Shown here piece after piece: positions 8,100 to 19,385 of a DNA stretch of 64,000 bases (position 1 is its first letter; every line of letters starts with the position of its first letter). Source of the stretch: Burkholderia sp. PAMC 26561 (GTDB lineage Bacteria > Pseudomonadota > Gammaproteobacteria > Burkholderiales > Burkholderiaceae). The stretch is from assembly GCF_001557535.2 (NCBI RefSeq), contig NZ_CP014306.1, positions 248,001 through 312,000 on the forward strand, read 5' to 3'. A program made the position numbers and the translations under genes. The notes beneath the pieces were generated by a model, which was not told where the DNA came from, did no database searches, and worked only from the letters and a program-made list of their open reading frames with translations.

Positions 8100-9776
8100 A
8101 TGGACGTGTCGCAACGCAGCAGGCAGTCATTGAAACGCCAGGCATTTCACGCGGGATCCAGCGATTTTTCGCAGTTTCTGAAACTCACCGTCGCCGCGCT
8201 CACCGCGTTGACGCTCACCGCATGCGCCACGCGGCCACCGGCAAGCGCATTCGACCATCCGGTCACGCACGCGCTCTCCGTCACTGCCGATACGCCGCTG
8301 CGCGCGGCCATCGCGGCGAAAGAAGCGGCGCACCCGGACGAATCCGGCGTGCGGCTCCTGCCAACCGGCACCGAAGCGCTGCAGGCGCGCATCGCACTTG
8401 CCCGCGCAGCGACGAAAACGCTCGACATGCAGTACTACATCGCCGAAGAGGACAACACAGGCAAGTTATTGCTCGGCGCAGCGCTTTATGCAGCGGACCA
8501 TGGCGTAAAGGTCCGCATGCTGGTCGATGACCTGAATTTCAAGGACATCGACAAGATCATGGCCACATTGAATTCGCACGACAACATCGACATCCGCGTC
8601 TTCAATCCCTTTGGCAGCGCGGCGCGCGGTTTCGGTGAACGCACGCGCAACCTGTTCACGAACGTCGATCAGTTCACGCGCCGGATGCACAACAAGGCGA
8701 TGATCGCGGACAACCAGATTGCGATCATCGGCGGCCGCAATCTCGGCGACGAATATTTCAGCGCAAGTCCGACGATCCAGTTCCGCGATCTCGATGCGTT
8801 TGTCGCGGGGCCGGCGACGCAGGAGATATCGGCGAGTTTCGATGAATACTGGAACAGCTCGATTGCGTATCCGCTGCGCGCGCTGAACAAGCAGAAGTTC
8901 GATCCCGCCGATCTCGACAAGACCCGCGCCGACCTGCGCCAGCACTGGAAAGAACAAGCCGACCCGCTGAACGCAAAGCCGCTCAATGCCACGCCGCTTG
9001 CCCAGCAGATCGCGCAGGACAGCCTGGGACTCACATGGGCGCGCACCGAATTCAAGGCCGACTCGCCTGTCAAGATCGAGCATCCGGATCCGGACTACAA
9101 AAGCCCGCCGCTGGAACGCCTGATCGAATTGTCGAATCAGGCGAAGAGCAGCGTCCAGATCGTCTCGCCGTATTTCGTGCCGCACGACGAAGGCGTCAAG
9201 GCGCTCGCCGCGATCACCGCAAAGGGCGTGAAAGTCGAAATACTGACGAATTCGCTCGCCGCGACCGACGCCGTCGCGGTCCAGGCGGGTTACGCGCCGT
9301 ATCGCGTGCCCATGCTGAAAGCCGGAGTCGATTTGTACGAACTGAAGCCCGTGATTGCCGAAGGCGCCGGACAGCCGCGCGCAGGCCTGTTCGGGTCACA
9401 ATCGCGCTCGAGTCTGCACGCCAAGGCTTATGTGATCGATCGCAGTATCCTTGTAATTGGTTCGATGAATCTCGATCCGCGCTCGGCGTCTCTCAACACC
9501 GAACTCGCGCTGGTCGTGTACAACAAGAAGATAGCCGGCGAAGCCGCCGAGTTGTTCGATCGCGGCATTGCGCCGGCAACGTCGTATCGTGTGGAGCTTG
9601 CCTCCCCCACAGTACTGGGTGGCCTCCAGAACATCGGCTCGTCGACGTCGCGGCTGGTCTGGATCACCGAAGAAAACGGCCAGGTGCGCACCTATGACTT
9701 CGATCCGCAAGCCGGTTTTTACCGGAATCTGCTGACGGGATTGTTCATGTTGCTGCCTGTCGACTCTCAACTTTAA
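8100..9776 (+). CDS. phospholipase D family lipoprotein, cardiolipin synthase-like
   Basis: This 558-residue protein has a hydrophobic segment ending in the lipobox LTAC (near residue 42), so it is probably a membrane-anchored periplasmic lipoprotein. It has two HKD motifs: [20 protein letters not shown] near residue 200 and [20 protein letters not shown] near residue 440. The repeated HxKx4D catalytic residues define phosphatidyltransferases and phospholipases D. Closest known relatives are ClsC-like or uncharacterised PLD-domain proteins; whether it synthesises cardiolipin or hydrolyses phospholipid is not determinable. The start follows an A/G-rich stretch. It lies 38 bp before fumC, which has its own ribosome binding site. 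Confidence 0.88.
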   Translation: MDVSQRSRQSLKRQAFHAGSSDFSQFLKLTVAALTALTLTACATRPPASAFDHPVTHALSVTADTPLRAAIAAKEAAHPDESGVRLLPTGTEALQARIALARAATKTLDMQYYIAEEDNTGKLLLGAALYAADHGVKVRMLVDDLNFKDIDKIMATLNSHDNIDIRVFNPFGSAARGFGERTRNLFTNVDQFTRRMHNKAMIADNQIAIIGGRNLGDEYFSASPTIQFRDLDAFVAGPATQEISASFDEYWNSSIAYPLRALNKQKFDPADLDKTRADLRQHWKEQADPLNAKPLNATPLAQQIAQDSLGLTWARTEFKADSPVKIEHPDPDYKSPPLERLIELSNQAKSSVQIVSPYFVPHDEGVKALAAITAKGVKVEILTNSLAATDAVAVQAGYAPYRVPMLKAGVDLYELKPVIAEGAGQPRAGLFGSQSRSSLHAKAYVIDRSILVIGSMNLDPRSASLNTELALVVYNKKIAGEAAELFDRGIAPATSYRVELASPTVLGGLQNIGSSTSRLVWITEENGQVRTYDFDPQAGFYRNLLTGLFMLLPVDSQL

Positions 9777-9814
9777 GCGTCTGGTTCCAACCGAACCTGA
9801 AGGAGCAAGTAGTC

Positions 9815-11209
<1,395 letters not shown>

Positions 11210-11216
11210 AGCTGGA

Positions 11217-11252
11217 GACGGCAGCGGTTGACTACGCGCAACCGCTGCCGTC
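11217..11252. terminator. hairpin between convergent fumC and methyltransferase genes
   Basis: GACGGCAGCGGTTG (11217-11230) and CAACCGCTGCCGTC (11239-11252) form a perfect 14-bp stem with an 8-nt loop in the 54-bp gap. T-runs are poor, so termination strength is uncertain. Confidence 0.6.
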
Positions 11253-11263
11253 ATGCAATGAAT

Positions 11264-12835
11264 CTATCGTGACGTTTTTCGTGCGGCGGGGAAAAACCCT
11301 TGTTCGACCGCATAAGCGAGCAGCTTCTTGCCGGAGTCTTCGAAGATATGGCCAAGACGTCTGTCGATGTCGTCGTCCGCCACGTCCTTGTCCCCAACCC
11401 GCAGTTTCAGACCCGTCGCAGCCACCGAGCGCTTCGTGCGCGCGACCAGTTCATCAATGTCTTTGGTGAGCGCCTTCACTGGATCAGCCTTTTCATGAAG
11501 TGCCGCGAGCATCAACTGGTCCAGCGTGCCGATGCCCGCGCCGCCGCCCTGGCGCGGTGCGGCCAGTGCATCCCAGGGCTCTCCGCGCTCGGCCCGCGAA
11601 AACAAGGCGGTGTTGAGCCGGTCCGCTGCGGCACGCGGTTGTTCCGGGCCATAACGGACGACCGTCTCGCCAATGGCAATGGATAAACGCAGCAACTTCA
11701 GGATTGCATCGAGCGGAAGTCCTGCAAGCTCGGGGGCATCGAAGACTTCCGCGAGCGTGGTTTCAGACCGGCGCAGAAGATCGAACAATGACTTGTGAAA
11801 AGTGTCAGCGCGCGTGATCGTGGAGTGTTCCAGGCTCACCTCCGACTTGTAGACCATCGCCGGGTTGCCCCACAAATGAATGTGCCGGGCCTGCTCGCGC
11901 AGGCGGATATCACTGAGCGACACTTTGCCCCTCACGAAGATATCCGAGCGAAATCCCCGGTTGGCAAAATAATCGCGCACCTCTTCTGCTTCGATAGGAT
12001 CGGTGACCGTTTCGAGCATTTTCCGCTGGTTTTCACCCAGCCACGAAACGGGCGCCATGTGTGCAAATCGCGCGCTGCCCGCAAAGCTCAGCTTGGCCTC
12101 CGCCATTTCGCGTGCAATGTCCGTGATGTGAAACGGCGTCCATTTAGCGTGCAGGTACTCGTGGACAAGATAGTTTTTATCGAGGTTTTGAAAGCCGTCC
12201 ACGCGGCTCGCCGAGTCAGGGTTGCGCACGAAGTGCAGCGCTTCCAGGCCCTTCACCTTCGTTACCAGTTCATTGCCCTTCGTCCAAGCGTCGCTGCCCT
12301 TTCCGGCACCGAGCATCAGCAGCCGTTGCAGCGGCATGATCTGCGCGCAACCAACCATTGCGTTGTAGCTCACCTGCACAACACCGCCCGGCTTCAGATA
12401 TCGCGTGAGGAACTGCATGATGTGCGCCCGCGTGTCATCCGATACCCACGAGATGATGCCGTGCAGCGTAATGTAGTCGAACAAGGGCAGAGCGACCTTG
12501 CCTTGCGCGAGCTCGTGAAAGCCGTTTTCAAGCAGCGTGAGGTTCGGCAGGCGCGCTTCGTCGCGTATGGATGAAGCGCTCAGCACGTGCAGCGGGTTGA
12601 AATCGCAGGCATGGAACTCGCCGTTCGGATGCGTCGCAGCGAGGATGAGCGACGTCAGTCCCTGACCGAATCCAAGTTCGCAATAAGTGAATTTTTCGAG
12701 CGATGGCGGCTGTACGCGCTGCATCACGAGGCATGCGTTCAGGAAGCTGGGACTTTGTTCCTGATAGTAACCAGTCGTGTAGGCGACCGAGCTGTTATAG
12801 CCGGCTGTCCAGGTCATTGGTGTTTCCTCATTCAT
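11264..12835 (-). CDS. SAM-dependent methyltransferase with methyltransferase regulatory domain
   Basis: This 523-residue protein starts with a class I methyltransferase fold. CELGFGQGLTSLILA is the SAM-binding loop near residue 55, FHACDFNPLHV follows as motif II, and LFDYITLHGIISWV is the motif IV region. The second half matches what I know as the methyltransferase regulatory domain (MethyTransf_Reg). It usually follows such domains and is thought to modulate them. Substrate is unknown; homologues occur near LPS or surface-modification genes, but not here. An ATG six codons downstream (MTWTAGYNSS) is an alternative start. It is transcribed alone; the 118-bp upstream gap contains a small AGCCCGT/ACGGGCT hairpin. 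Confidence 0.8.
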   Translation of the reverse strand: MNEETPMTWTAGYNSSVAYTTGYYQEQSPSFLNACLVMQRVQPPSLEKFTYCELGFGQGLTSLILAATHPNGEFHACDFNPLHVLSASSIRDEARLPNLTLLENGFHELAQGKVALPLFDYITLHGIISWVSDDTRAHIMQFLTRYLKPGGVVQVSYNAMVGCAQIMPLQRLLMLGAGKGSDAWTKGNELVTKVKGLEALHFVRNPDSASRVDGFQNLDKNYLVHEYLHAKWTPFHITDIAREMAEAKLSFAGSARFAHMAPVSWLGENQRKMLETVTDPIEAEEVRDYFANRGFRSDIFVRGKVSLSDIRLREQARHIHLWGNPAMVYKSEVSLEHSTITRADTFHKSLFDLLRRSETTLAEVFDAPELAGLPLDAILKLLRLSIAIGETVVRYGPEQPRAAADRLNTALFSRAERGEPWDALAAPRQGGGAGIGTLDQLMLAALHEKADPVKALTKDIDELVARTKRSVAATGLKLRVGDKDVADDDIDRRLGHIFEDSGKKLLAYAVEQGFFPAARKTSR

Positions 12836-12953
12836 GTTTGGAGTTGTGCTTTAGCCCGTTCGGCGGCCAACGCACGGGCTGCCGAACTATGCCGACAACG
12901 CACACACTCATGAATGAGAAACGTCTTATTTACTTGTTTTGCCCGGCGAATTT

Positions 12954-13481
12954 CTAGACCTTGCCGGCCGCGACCTCTTCCGGCTTCAGCTCCACGATGG
13001 CATCGAGTGCGTCCTTCACGTCCATCGCGTATCTTGCGAGCCGTTTTTGCTCGTCAGTCACCGGCACGAAGGACGGGACCGGCACGGGCTTGCCCTGTTC
13101 GTCGACGGCGACGAACACCATCAGGCAATCCGTCGTCTGTTGCAGGACGCCGCTCTTCGGATCGCCGGCATGCACCGAGATATGCAGATGCATGCTCGTC
13201 CGCCCGGTTGCGACAACCCGTGCGCGGAGTTCCACGAGATTGCCGACGAGGATCGGCCGGCGAAAGCGGATGTTGCCCACGCTCACTGTCACGCAATAAC
13301 GCCCCGACCAAACGGCGGCGCATGCATACGCCGTCTCGTCCATCCACTTCATCAACGCGCCGCCGTGGACCTTCCCGCCGAAGTTGACGGACGTTGGCTC
13401 GGCGAGGAAACGAAACGTGGTTTCCGACCGATCGTTGATGGGGGCATCCGTGGAATCCGAAAGCGGCGCTGCAGTGTTCAT
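12954..13481 (-). CDS. acyl-CoA thioesterase, hotdog fold (YciA/BACH type)
   Basis: This 175-residue hotdog-fold protein should hydrolyse acyl-CoA to free fatty acid and CoA in the cytoplasm. The family core is visible: NFGGKVHGGALMKWMDETAY carries the catalytic Asp/Glu helix region, and VTVSVGNIRFRRPILVGNLV is the following sheet. The C-terminal tail (after about residue 130) is longer than minimal YciA and resembles single-domain acyl-CoA hydrolases. The ATG at 13481 is used; a GTG five codons upstream is possible. It has no close operon partner. Confidence 0.9.
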   Translation of the reverse strand: MNTAAPLSDSTDAPINDRSETTFRFLAEPTSVNFGGKVHGGALMKWMDETAYACAAVWSGRYCVTVSVGNIRFRRPILVGNLVELRARVVATGRTSMHLHISVHAGDPKSGVLQQTTDCLMVFVAVDEQGKPVPVPSFVPVTDEQKRLARYAMDVKDALDAIVELKPEEVAAGKV

Positions 13482-13583
13482 GTCGTTGTAAGGCACGCCC
13501 AGCGGGGCTGCCGGTCAAGTGGAGTTGCCGAATTATACGAGTCGCAAAATGCGGACGGGCTTACGACAAACCATCCAACGATC

Positions 13584-13727
13584 CTATTTGCGCACCGAGA
13601 TACCCTCGTCCACCACGCCGTACATGGTGATGCCGCTCGACCCGCTCGCCGACGACGATCCGCCCGACGCTCCCGCGCACCCGGCGCATACCGCCGCAAG
13701 CAACGCCACAACCAACAGTTTCAGCAT
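13584..13727 (-). CDS. 47-residue small lipoprotein
   Basis: This short gene has a clean AGGAG ribosome binding site 7 nt before its ATG. The product begins MLKLLVVALLAAVCAGC, a lipoprotein signal with the modified Cys probably at residue 17 (AGC lipobox). A Ser/Gly linker (about residues 18-32) and the tail ITMYGVVDEGISVRK follow. The tail resembles the first strand of Burkholderia outer-membrane porins (typically VTLYGVVDAG), which is odd for so small a protein. Function is unknown. It reads divergently from the ArsR-type gene. Confidence 0.7.
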   Translation of the reverse strand: MLKLLVVALLAAVCAGCAGASGGSSSASGSSGITMYGVVDEGISVRK

Positions 13728-13865
13728 GACAAGCTCCTGCAAGACCGCACTTCAAGATGAAACATTATTCTAGCCCGGTGCCCCGGGGCGCATCGATACT
13801 TCACGCCGCAGTGAAACATCGCGTGCACAAAGCCGCTAAAGTCGAGGCAATCGAAGGAGGTTCCC

Positions 13866-14633
13866 ATGACTCTCAATCACGACGATGCACGCCCGTTCCC
13901 GGGTTTGTCGCGAATCGGCGCGCTGCTTGCCGACCCCGGACGCGCCGCCATGCTCTGGGCGCTGATGGACGGCACCGCCCGCCCTGCCGGCGAATTGACC
14001 ATGATCGCAGGCATCTCGCCCTCGGCGGCGAGCGGGCACTTCGCGCGGCTCATCGAAAGCGGCTTGCTCGCGCTCGAGGTCAGCGGGCGGCACCGCTATT
14101 ACCGCATCGCCACGCCGGACATCGCCATGGCAATCGAAGCGCTCGCCAATCTCGCGCAGGCCAGCGCGCCGCTGCGTGAACCGGTGGAAGCGCACCGGCA
14201 GGCGCCGCGCCGGGCGTCGGCGGTACCGCTCGACATGCGCTACGCGCGGACCTGCTACGACCATCTCGCAGGCGAACTGGCGGTGCGGCTCTTCGAGCGC
14301 ATGTTGACATCGGAATGGCTGGAAGTCGTGCCGGGAACCACGGCCGGCTCCGCGCGCCCCGGGCCCACTTCGCTCGATGCAACCGCGCGGGGTATCGACG
14401 CGTTCTCTCAAATGGGCATCGATCTGAGGGAGCAGAAAGCACGGCGGCGGCGATTCGCCTGCACGTGCATAGACTGGAGCGAACGCCGGCCGCATCTGGG
14501 CGGCGCGCTGGGCGCGGCTTTTCTCGATGCCTGCACGGAACATGGCTGGGTTGAAACCACGTCCCGGCGACGCATTCTGCGCGTGACGCCATCGGGCGAA
14601 CAGCATTTCGCAGGGGTCCTTGGGGGTGAATAA
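13866..14633 (+). CDS. ArsR-type winged-helix transcriptional regulator
   Basis: This 255-residue protein opens with an ArsR-like winged helix. LSRIGALLADPGRAAMLWAL is the first helix pair. AGELTMIAGISPSAASGHFARLIESGL is the helix-turn-helix, and RHRYYRI is the wing, all within residues 15-85. The C-terminal 150 residues include CTCIDWSERRPHLGGALGAA and probably sense a ligand or dimerise; Cys residues in CTC could bind metal, but this is a guess. It has a strong GAAGGAGG ribosome binding site. The target is unknown; the downstream alkylsulfatase gene 270 bp away is a reasonable candidate. Confidence 0.85.
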   Translation: MTLNHDDARPFPGLSRIGALLADPGRAAMLWALMDGTARPAGELTMIAGISPSAASGHFARLIESGLLALEVSGRHRYYRIATPDIAMAIEALANLAQASAPLREPVEAHRQAPRRASAVPLDMRYARTCYDHLAGELAVRLFERMLTSEWLEVVPGTTAGSARPGPTSLDATARGIDAFSQMGIDLREQKARRRRFACTCIDWSERRPHLGGALGAAFLDACTEHGWVETTSRRRILRVTPSGEQHFAGVLGGE

Positions 14634-14902
14634 AGATAGCTGAGCGTTCGAGCGGGGGCAGTTGTTTCATCGGGTGCGAGCCGACCAAATATGACAATTT
14701 ATCAATCGGTTCACCTGTAAAGTTTTTAGTTCGCTGTCCTTCAAAGGTGCCGGACGATTTACCTGCCGGTGAACGACGCGGTATTCCCGACAGCTTTATT
14801 AGGATACCGAGTTGATTCCACTGGTTGCCGGATCCCGATCCTGACAAGTCGGGAACATGCCTTGTACCGGACCGAAGCGTGAACAACCAACCAGACCTCT
14901 CA

Positions 14903-16885
14903 ATGAAGACAACAATAATCACAACGCCGCACAGGCTCACGCTCACCGCGCTCGCTGCCCTCAGCATGCTTGCCGCGCCGTTCGCACTTGCGCAGCAAGC
15001 CGCCCCCGTGCCTGCCAAGGACGCCACGGCCATCACCCGGCAAGACAACCTCGCTGTCTACAAGGAACTCCCCTTCGCCGACAAGACCGACTTCGAGGAC
15101 GCGCAACGCGGCTTCATGGGCACCATCCCGACCGGCACGTTCAAGGCAGACGACGGCCGTACAAGCTGGGACCTGAACAAGTACAACTTCCTTAAGGGCG
15201 AAGCGCCGGACACCGTCAATCCGAGCCTCTGGCGTATCGCGCAGTTGAACATGTTCAACGGCCTCTTCAAGGTGACGGATCGCGTGTATCAGGTGCGTGG
15301 ACTGGATCTCGCCAACATGACCATCGTGGAAGGTGACACGGGTGTCATCCTCATCGACGTGATGGTCACGCGCGAAGCCGCCCGCGCCGCGCTGGACCTA
15401 TACTTCCAGCACCGTCCGAAGAAACCGGTAGTGGCGGTCATCTACACGCATAGCCATGCGGATCACTACGGCGGCGTGCGCGGGGTGATCGACGAAGCGG
15501 ATGTCAAGAGCGGCAAGGTCAAGGTCGTTGCACCGGCAGGCTTCCTGCAGGAAGCGGTCGCCGAGAACATTTTTGCCGGCAACGCCATGGGCCGCCGTTC
15601 CCTGTACCAATATGGCGCGCTGCTTCCGCCCAGCATGCGCGGACAGGTCGATGCCGGACTTGGGAAAACCACGTCGGCGGGCAACCTCGGGCTGATTCCA
15701 CCCAGCGATACGGTTGAGAAGACCGGCGACACCCGCACCATCGACGGCGTTCAATTTGAATTCCAGATGGCGCCCGGCACGGAAGCGCCGTCCGAGATGC
15801 TGATCTACATGCCTCAATTCAAGGTGCTCGATACCGCCGAGGACACCACCCACACGCTGCACAACCTGTACACGCTGCGCGGTGCGCAGGTACGCGACGC
15901 AGCCAACTGGTGGAAGACGCTCAACGAGGCGATTCTCCGCTACGGCAACCGCACGGACGTCGTGATTGCGCAGCATCACTGGCCGACCTGGGGTCAGCAA
16001 AAGATCGTGAACTACATGGCCGATCAGCGCGACATGTTCAAGTATCTGCACGATCAATCGTTGCGTCTCGCGAACTCCGGCTACACGATGACTGAAATCG
16101 CAGAGCAGATCCAGTTGCCTGACAGCATCGGAAAGAAGTGGTACAACCGCGGTTACTACGGTTCGGTCAATCACGACGCAAAGGCGATTTATCAGCGTTA
16201 TCTTGGCTGGTATGACTCGAACCCGGCGAACCTGCACCCGTATCCGCCGGAAGAGGAATCAAAACGTTTCGTCGACTTTATGGGCGGCGCCGACGCTGTG
16301 ATGACCAAGGCAAAGCAATCATTCGACAAGGGCGATTACCGTTGGGTCGCGACCGTGATGAACAAGGTCGTGTTCGCCGACCCGTCGAACAAGGCTGCTC
16401 GCAATCTCGAAGCAGATGCGCTCGAGCAACTCGGTTATCAGACCGAGAACCCGACCTGGCGCAACGAATACCTGATGGGTGCATTCGAATTGCGTAACGG
16501 CGTGCCAAAGCTGAAGGGCGTCAACACGGCAACACCTGACGCGATCGCGGCGATGAGTCCCGATCTGCTGCTCGACTACATGGGAATCCGGCTGAACGGT
16601 CCGAAGGCGGACGGCAAGCACACAGTGATCAACTGGGTTCTCGGCGACGGCAGGAAGTACGGTATCGAACTGCGCAACTCAGTGTTGATCTACACCGAGG
16701 GCGTGACGCTTGCGAACCCGGACGCCACGCTGACCATGAGCAAGGATGACTTCGCCGGTCTCCTGATGGGCGGTCAGCAACAGCAAGCTGACGCGAGCAA
16801 GGTCAGCGGTAACGGTCAGAAGGTGACGGAACTGTTCGGCATGCTCGATCGCTTCGACCCGATGTTCAACATCGTTACGCCTTGA
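14903..16885 (+). CDS. SdsA-like alkyl sulfatase, metallo-beta-lactamase fold
   Basis: This 660-residue exported enzyme should hydrolyse primary alkyl sulfates such as dodecyl sulfate to alcohol and sulfate. A signal peptide covers residues 1-30 (cleavage ALA/QQ). The binuclear zinc motif THSHADHYGG holds His183, His185, Asp187 and His188. Later ligands are expected in the AENIFAGNAMG and IAQHHWPTWG regions. A C-terminal SCP2-like domain (about residues 530-660) fits SdsA1. I chose the ATG at 14903, which starts the signal peptide; the frame is open 26 codons upstream, but those residues do not fit secretion. No strong ribosome binding site is visible. The 269-bp upstream gap shows no clear operator. 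Confidence 0.92.
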   Translation: MKTTIITTPHRLTLTALAALSMLAAPFALAQQAAPVPAKDATAITRQDNLAVYKELPFADKTDFEDAQRGFMGTIPTGTFKADDGRTSWDLNKYNFLKGEAPDTVNPSLWRIAQLNMFNGLFKVTDRVYQVRGLDLANMTIVEGDTGVILIDVMVTREAARAALDLYFQHRPKKPVVAVIYTHSHADHYGGVRGVIDEADVKSGKVKVVAPAGFLQEAVAENIFAGNAMGRRSLYQYGALLPPSMRGQVDAGLGKTTSAGNLGLIPPSDTVEKTGDTRTIDGVQFEFQMAPGTEAPSEMLIYMPQFKVLDTAEDTTHTLHNLYTLRGAQVRDAANWWKTLNEAILRYGNRTDVVIAQHHWPTWGQQKIVNYMADQRDMFKYLHDQSLRLANSGYTMTEIAEQIQLPDSIGKKWYNRGYYGSVNHDAKAIYQRYLGWYDSNPANLHPYPPEEESKRFVDFMGGADAVMTKAKQSFDKGDYRWVATVMNKVVFADPSNKAARNLEADALEQLGYQTENPTWRNEYLMGAFELRNGVPKLKGVNTATPDAIAAMSPDLLLDYMGIRLNGPKADGKHTVINWVLGDGRKYGIELRNSVLIYTEGVTLANPDATLTMSKDDFAGLLMGGQQQQADASKVSGNGQKVTELFGMLDRFDPMFNIVTP

Positions 16886-16899
16886 CGTCTTGAAGGCGT

Positions 16900-16929
16900 G
16901 TCACGGCTTCGCATGATGGAAGCCGTGAC
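16900..16929. terminator. hairpin between alkylsulfatase and thyA
   Basis: GTCACGGCTTC (16900-16910) and GAAGCCGTGAC (16919-16929) form an 11-bp stem in the 59-bp gap between convergent genes. T-runs are weak. Confidence 0.55.
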
Positions 16930-16944
16930 GCACGCACGTCTGCG

Positions 16945-17778
16945 TTAAACCGCAATTGGCGCCTTGATGCCCGGGTGATATTCATACCCTTCGATGACAA
17001 AGTCCTCGTACCGGTAATCGAAGATCGACTCGGGCTTTCTCGCCAGCTTGAGCTTGGGCAGCGGATACGGTTCGCGGCTCAATTGCAGGTCCACTTGTTC
17101 CAGATGGTTCAGGTAGATATGGCAATCGCCGCCCGTCCAGACCAGTTCACCCACATCCAGATCGCACTGCTGCGCGAGCATATGCGTGAGCAACGCGTAA
17201 CTCGCGATGTTGAACGGCGTACCCAGAAACACATCCTGGCTGCGGCAATACAGGAGGCAGCTCAACTTGCCGTCGTTCACGTAGAACTGCGCGAGGCAAT
17301 GGCAAGGCGCAAGCGCCATGCGGCCAGCGCGGGCATTATCAACGGGCGACATGGATTCGTCCGGGAAATCCGCCACGTTCAACGCGGTCAGCATCAGCCG
17401 GCGCGAATTCGGCCGTGTCTTGATCTGGTGGACGAGGCCGCTTACCTGATCGACCATCGTGCCGTCACTTTTCGGCCAGAAGCGCCATTGATGACCGTAG
17501 ACCGGACCGAGATCGCCGTTTTCATCGGCCCATTCGTCCCAGATCGTCACGCCATGGTCGTTCAGATACTTGATGTTGGTATCGCCGTTCAGGAACCACA
17601 GCAGCTCGTAGACCACGCTTTTCATGTGAATGCGCTTGGTCGTCACGATCGGAAAACCCGCCGCCAGATCGAACCGCAATTGGCGGCCGAACGTGCTGAT
17701 CGTCCCCGTGCCGGTCCTGTCCATCTTCCGAGCGCCGCGCTCGAGAATGTCTTTGAGCAGTTCTTGATACTGGATCAT
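16945..17778 (-). CDS. thyA: thymidylate synthase
   Basis: This 277-residue enzyme makes dTMP from dUMP using methylene-tetrahydrofolate, producing the dihydrofolate that FolA (22094-22594) recycles. The catalytic Cys is in [11 protein letters not shown]. Substrate-binding segments [26 protein letters not shown] and [12 protein letters not shown] are present, as is [12 protein letters not shown]. The start [13 protein letters not shown] at 17778 is the family N-terminus; the frame is open far upstream but that is not coding. No strong ribosome binding site is visible. The residue after PCH is Cys rather than the more usual Ala. Confidence 0.97.
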   Translation of the reverse strand: MIQYQELLKDILERGARKMDRTGTGTISTFGRQLRFDLAAGFPIVTTKRIHMKSVVYELLWFLNGDTNIKYLNDHGVTIWDEWADENGDLGPVYGHQWRFWPKSDGTMVDQVSGLVHQIKTRPNSRRLMLTALNVADFPDESMSPVDNARAGRMALAPCHCLAQFYVNDGKLSCLLYCRSQDVFLGTPFNIASYALLTHMLAQQCDLDVGELVWTGGDCHIYLNHLEQVDLQLSREPYPLPKLKLARKPESIFDYRYEDFVIEGYEYHPGIKAPIAV

Positions 17779-18008
17779 GGGAAGGGTTGTGCGTAAAAGT
17801 GGTGGCCCGTGGCCGGATGCCTGCGGAAAACAGCAGGAATCCAGCCGCCGATAAAACCAAACCACGATTTTACCAAGGCCCGAACGGTCTGGCGCGAAGA
17901 GGTCTTGAAGGGGACAAAACGGTAGAAGCCGCAGTAGTTCGGATGAACCCCGGGTTTGGACGTTGGACAAGCACGAGCAGCCCACGGACTGTCATGCGCG
18001 GCCGGAAA

Positions 18009-19385
18009 TCAGCCGCGCGTGACGTGCTCCGTGGGTGCGTCGACTTCGATATGGCGCATGCCATGGGCGCTCAACAACCTGTACAACGTGACGCGCGATA
18101 TGCCCAGTTCCTGGGCGGCATCGCCGAGACGTCCGCGATGGCGCAACAATGCGAGTTCGATGGCTTGCCGCTCCGCGGCCTCACGTGCCTGCGCGAGGGA
18201 CACCGGCGCAACTTCCACGTACTCGCCGAGTTCGAGATCGCGCGCGCTGATCTGCCGCCCTTCGGACATCACGATTGCGCGACGCACGCGATTGATCAGC
18301 TCGCGCACATTGCCGGGCCAGCCATAGTTATGGATTGCAGCGATGGCATCAGGCGCAAAACCGCGCAAACGCCGGCTTGCGTCTTTCTTGAAGCGATCGA
18401 GCATGTGCTTCGCCAGCAATTCGATGTCCTTGCCGCGCGCTCGCAGCGGCGGTTCATCGATTTGAAGCACGCATAAACGGTGATACAAATCGGCGCGAAA
18501 GCGCCCTTCGATCATCGCCGTTTGCATGTCCACGTGCGTGGCCGAGATGATGCGCACGTCGACTGGCGTAGAGCCGTGTCCGCCAAGCCGCTCGACCTTG
18601 CGCTCCTGAAGGAAGCGCAGCAGGCTCGCCTGGCTTTCGAGCGGCAGGTCGCCGATTTCATCGAGGAAAAGCGTGCCGCCATTGGCCGCTTCCACCCGGC
18701 CGATCTTGCGTTGATTTGCGCCGGTAAACGCGCCGCGCTCGTACCCGAAGAGTTCCGATTGCAACAGATGCGCGGGGATGGCGCCGCAATTGATTGCGAC
18801 GAACGGCTGTTCACGCCGCGCGGAACGTTCGTGGATGGCGACCGCCGTCAGTTCCTTGCCCGTGCCGGATTCGCCCGAGATGAAAACCGGCGCATCGGTC
18901 ATCGCGACCTTGCGGATGGAGCGGAACAGGCTGAGCATGGCGTCGCACGAGCCGACCATTTCGCCTTCGGCGCGGCCGTCGCGGGCATCGTTCGATGCGT
19001 TTTCGTGCAACGCCACCATGCCATACGCATGGCCGACCGCGTCCACCACGCGATCATTCGATGTCGGCAACGTCACGTAGTCAAAGCAGTAGTCGCGGAT
19101 CAGCCGTCGCACAGCCGCGTCTTCGAGCTGGCCCGCAACGGTAGCCGCGACCCAGCCGACGTTGGTGAGCGTCAGCGACGCTTCAAGCGCCGCGAGTTCA
19201 TGTGCTTCGAAATTGCTCGACAAATCCAGCAAGCCGCCGGTTGCCAGGTCGTTGCGAAGCCACCGGCGAGCATCCTTGGCGTTGGAAACCACCTCGATGT
19301 GCCAGCCCCTCTCCTCGAACCGGGCGCACAAAGGCGCGCTCGGGTCACGAGTCACATAGATTAATTGCCGCCGAGCGACTTCCAT
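18009..19385 (-). CDS. VpsR-like sigma-54 enhancer-binding activator (copy 1)
   Basis: This 458-residue activator has three parts. Residues 1-125 are a receiver-like domain of VpsR type, with RDYCFDYVTLP and HAYGMV and no obvious phospho-acceptor cluster. The AAA+ domain has Walker A GESGTGKE, an intact sigma-54-contacting GAFTGA loop, GGTLFLDEIGDLPL (Walker B) and the arginine-finger region. The C-terminal Fis-type helix-turn-helix ends in AAQELGISRVTLYRLLSAHG. The ATG at 19385 has AAGGATC upstream; the extra 30 open codons are not favoured. VpsR-family regulators are known to control exopolysaccharide and biofilm genes and to bind c-di-GMP; this is inferred here. A paralogue lies divergently at 20493-22049. 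Confidence 0.9.
   Translation of the reverse strand: MEVARRQLIYVTRDPSAPLCARFEERGWHIEVVSNAKDARRWLRNDLATGGLLDLSSNFEAHELAALEASLTLTNVGWVAATVAGQLEDAAVRRLIRDYCFDYVTLPTSNDRVVDAVGHAYGMVALHENASNDARDGRAEGEMVGSCDAMLSLFRSIRKVAMTDAPVFISGESGTGKELTAVAIHERSARREQPFVAINCGAIPAHLLQSELFGYERGAFTGANQRKIGRVEAANGGTLFLDEIGDLPLESQASLLRFLQERKVERLGGHGSTPVDVRIISATHVDMQTAMIEGRFRADLYHRLCVLQIDEPPLRARGKDIELLAKHMLDRFKKDASRRLRGFAPDAIAAIHNYGWPGNVRELINRVRRAIVMSEGRQISARDLELGEYVEVAPVSLAQAREAAERQAIELALLRHRGRLGDAAQELGISRVTLYRLLSAHGMRHIEVDAPTEHVTRG

Noticed and set aside
14717..14743. Possible second sigma-28 promoter (TAAAGTTT upstream of the alkylsulfatase)
   Set aside because: The -35 matches, but the sequence 11 bp later is TCCTTCAA, with no GCCG core.
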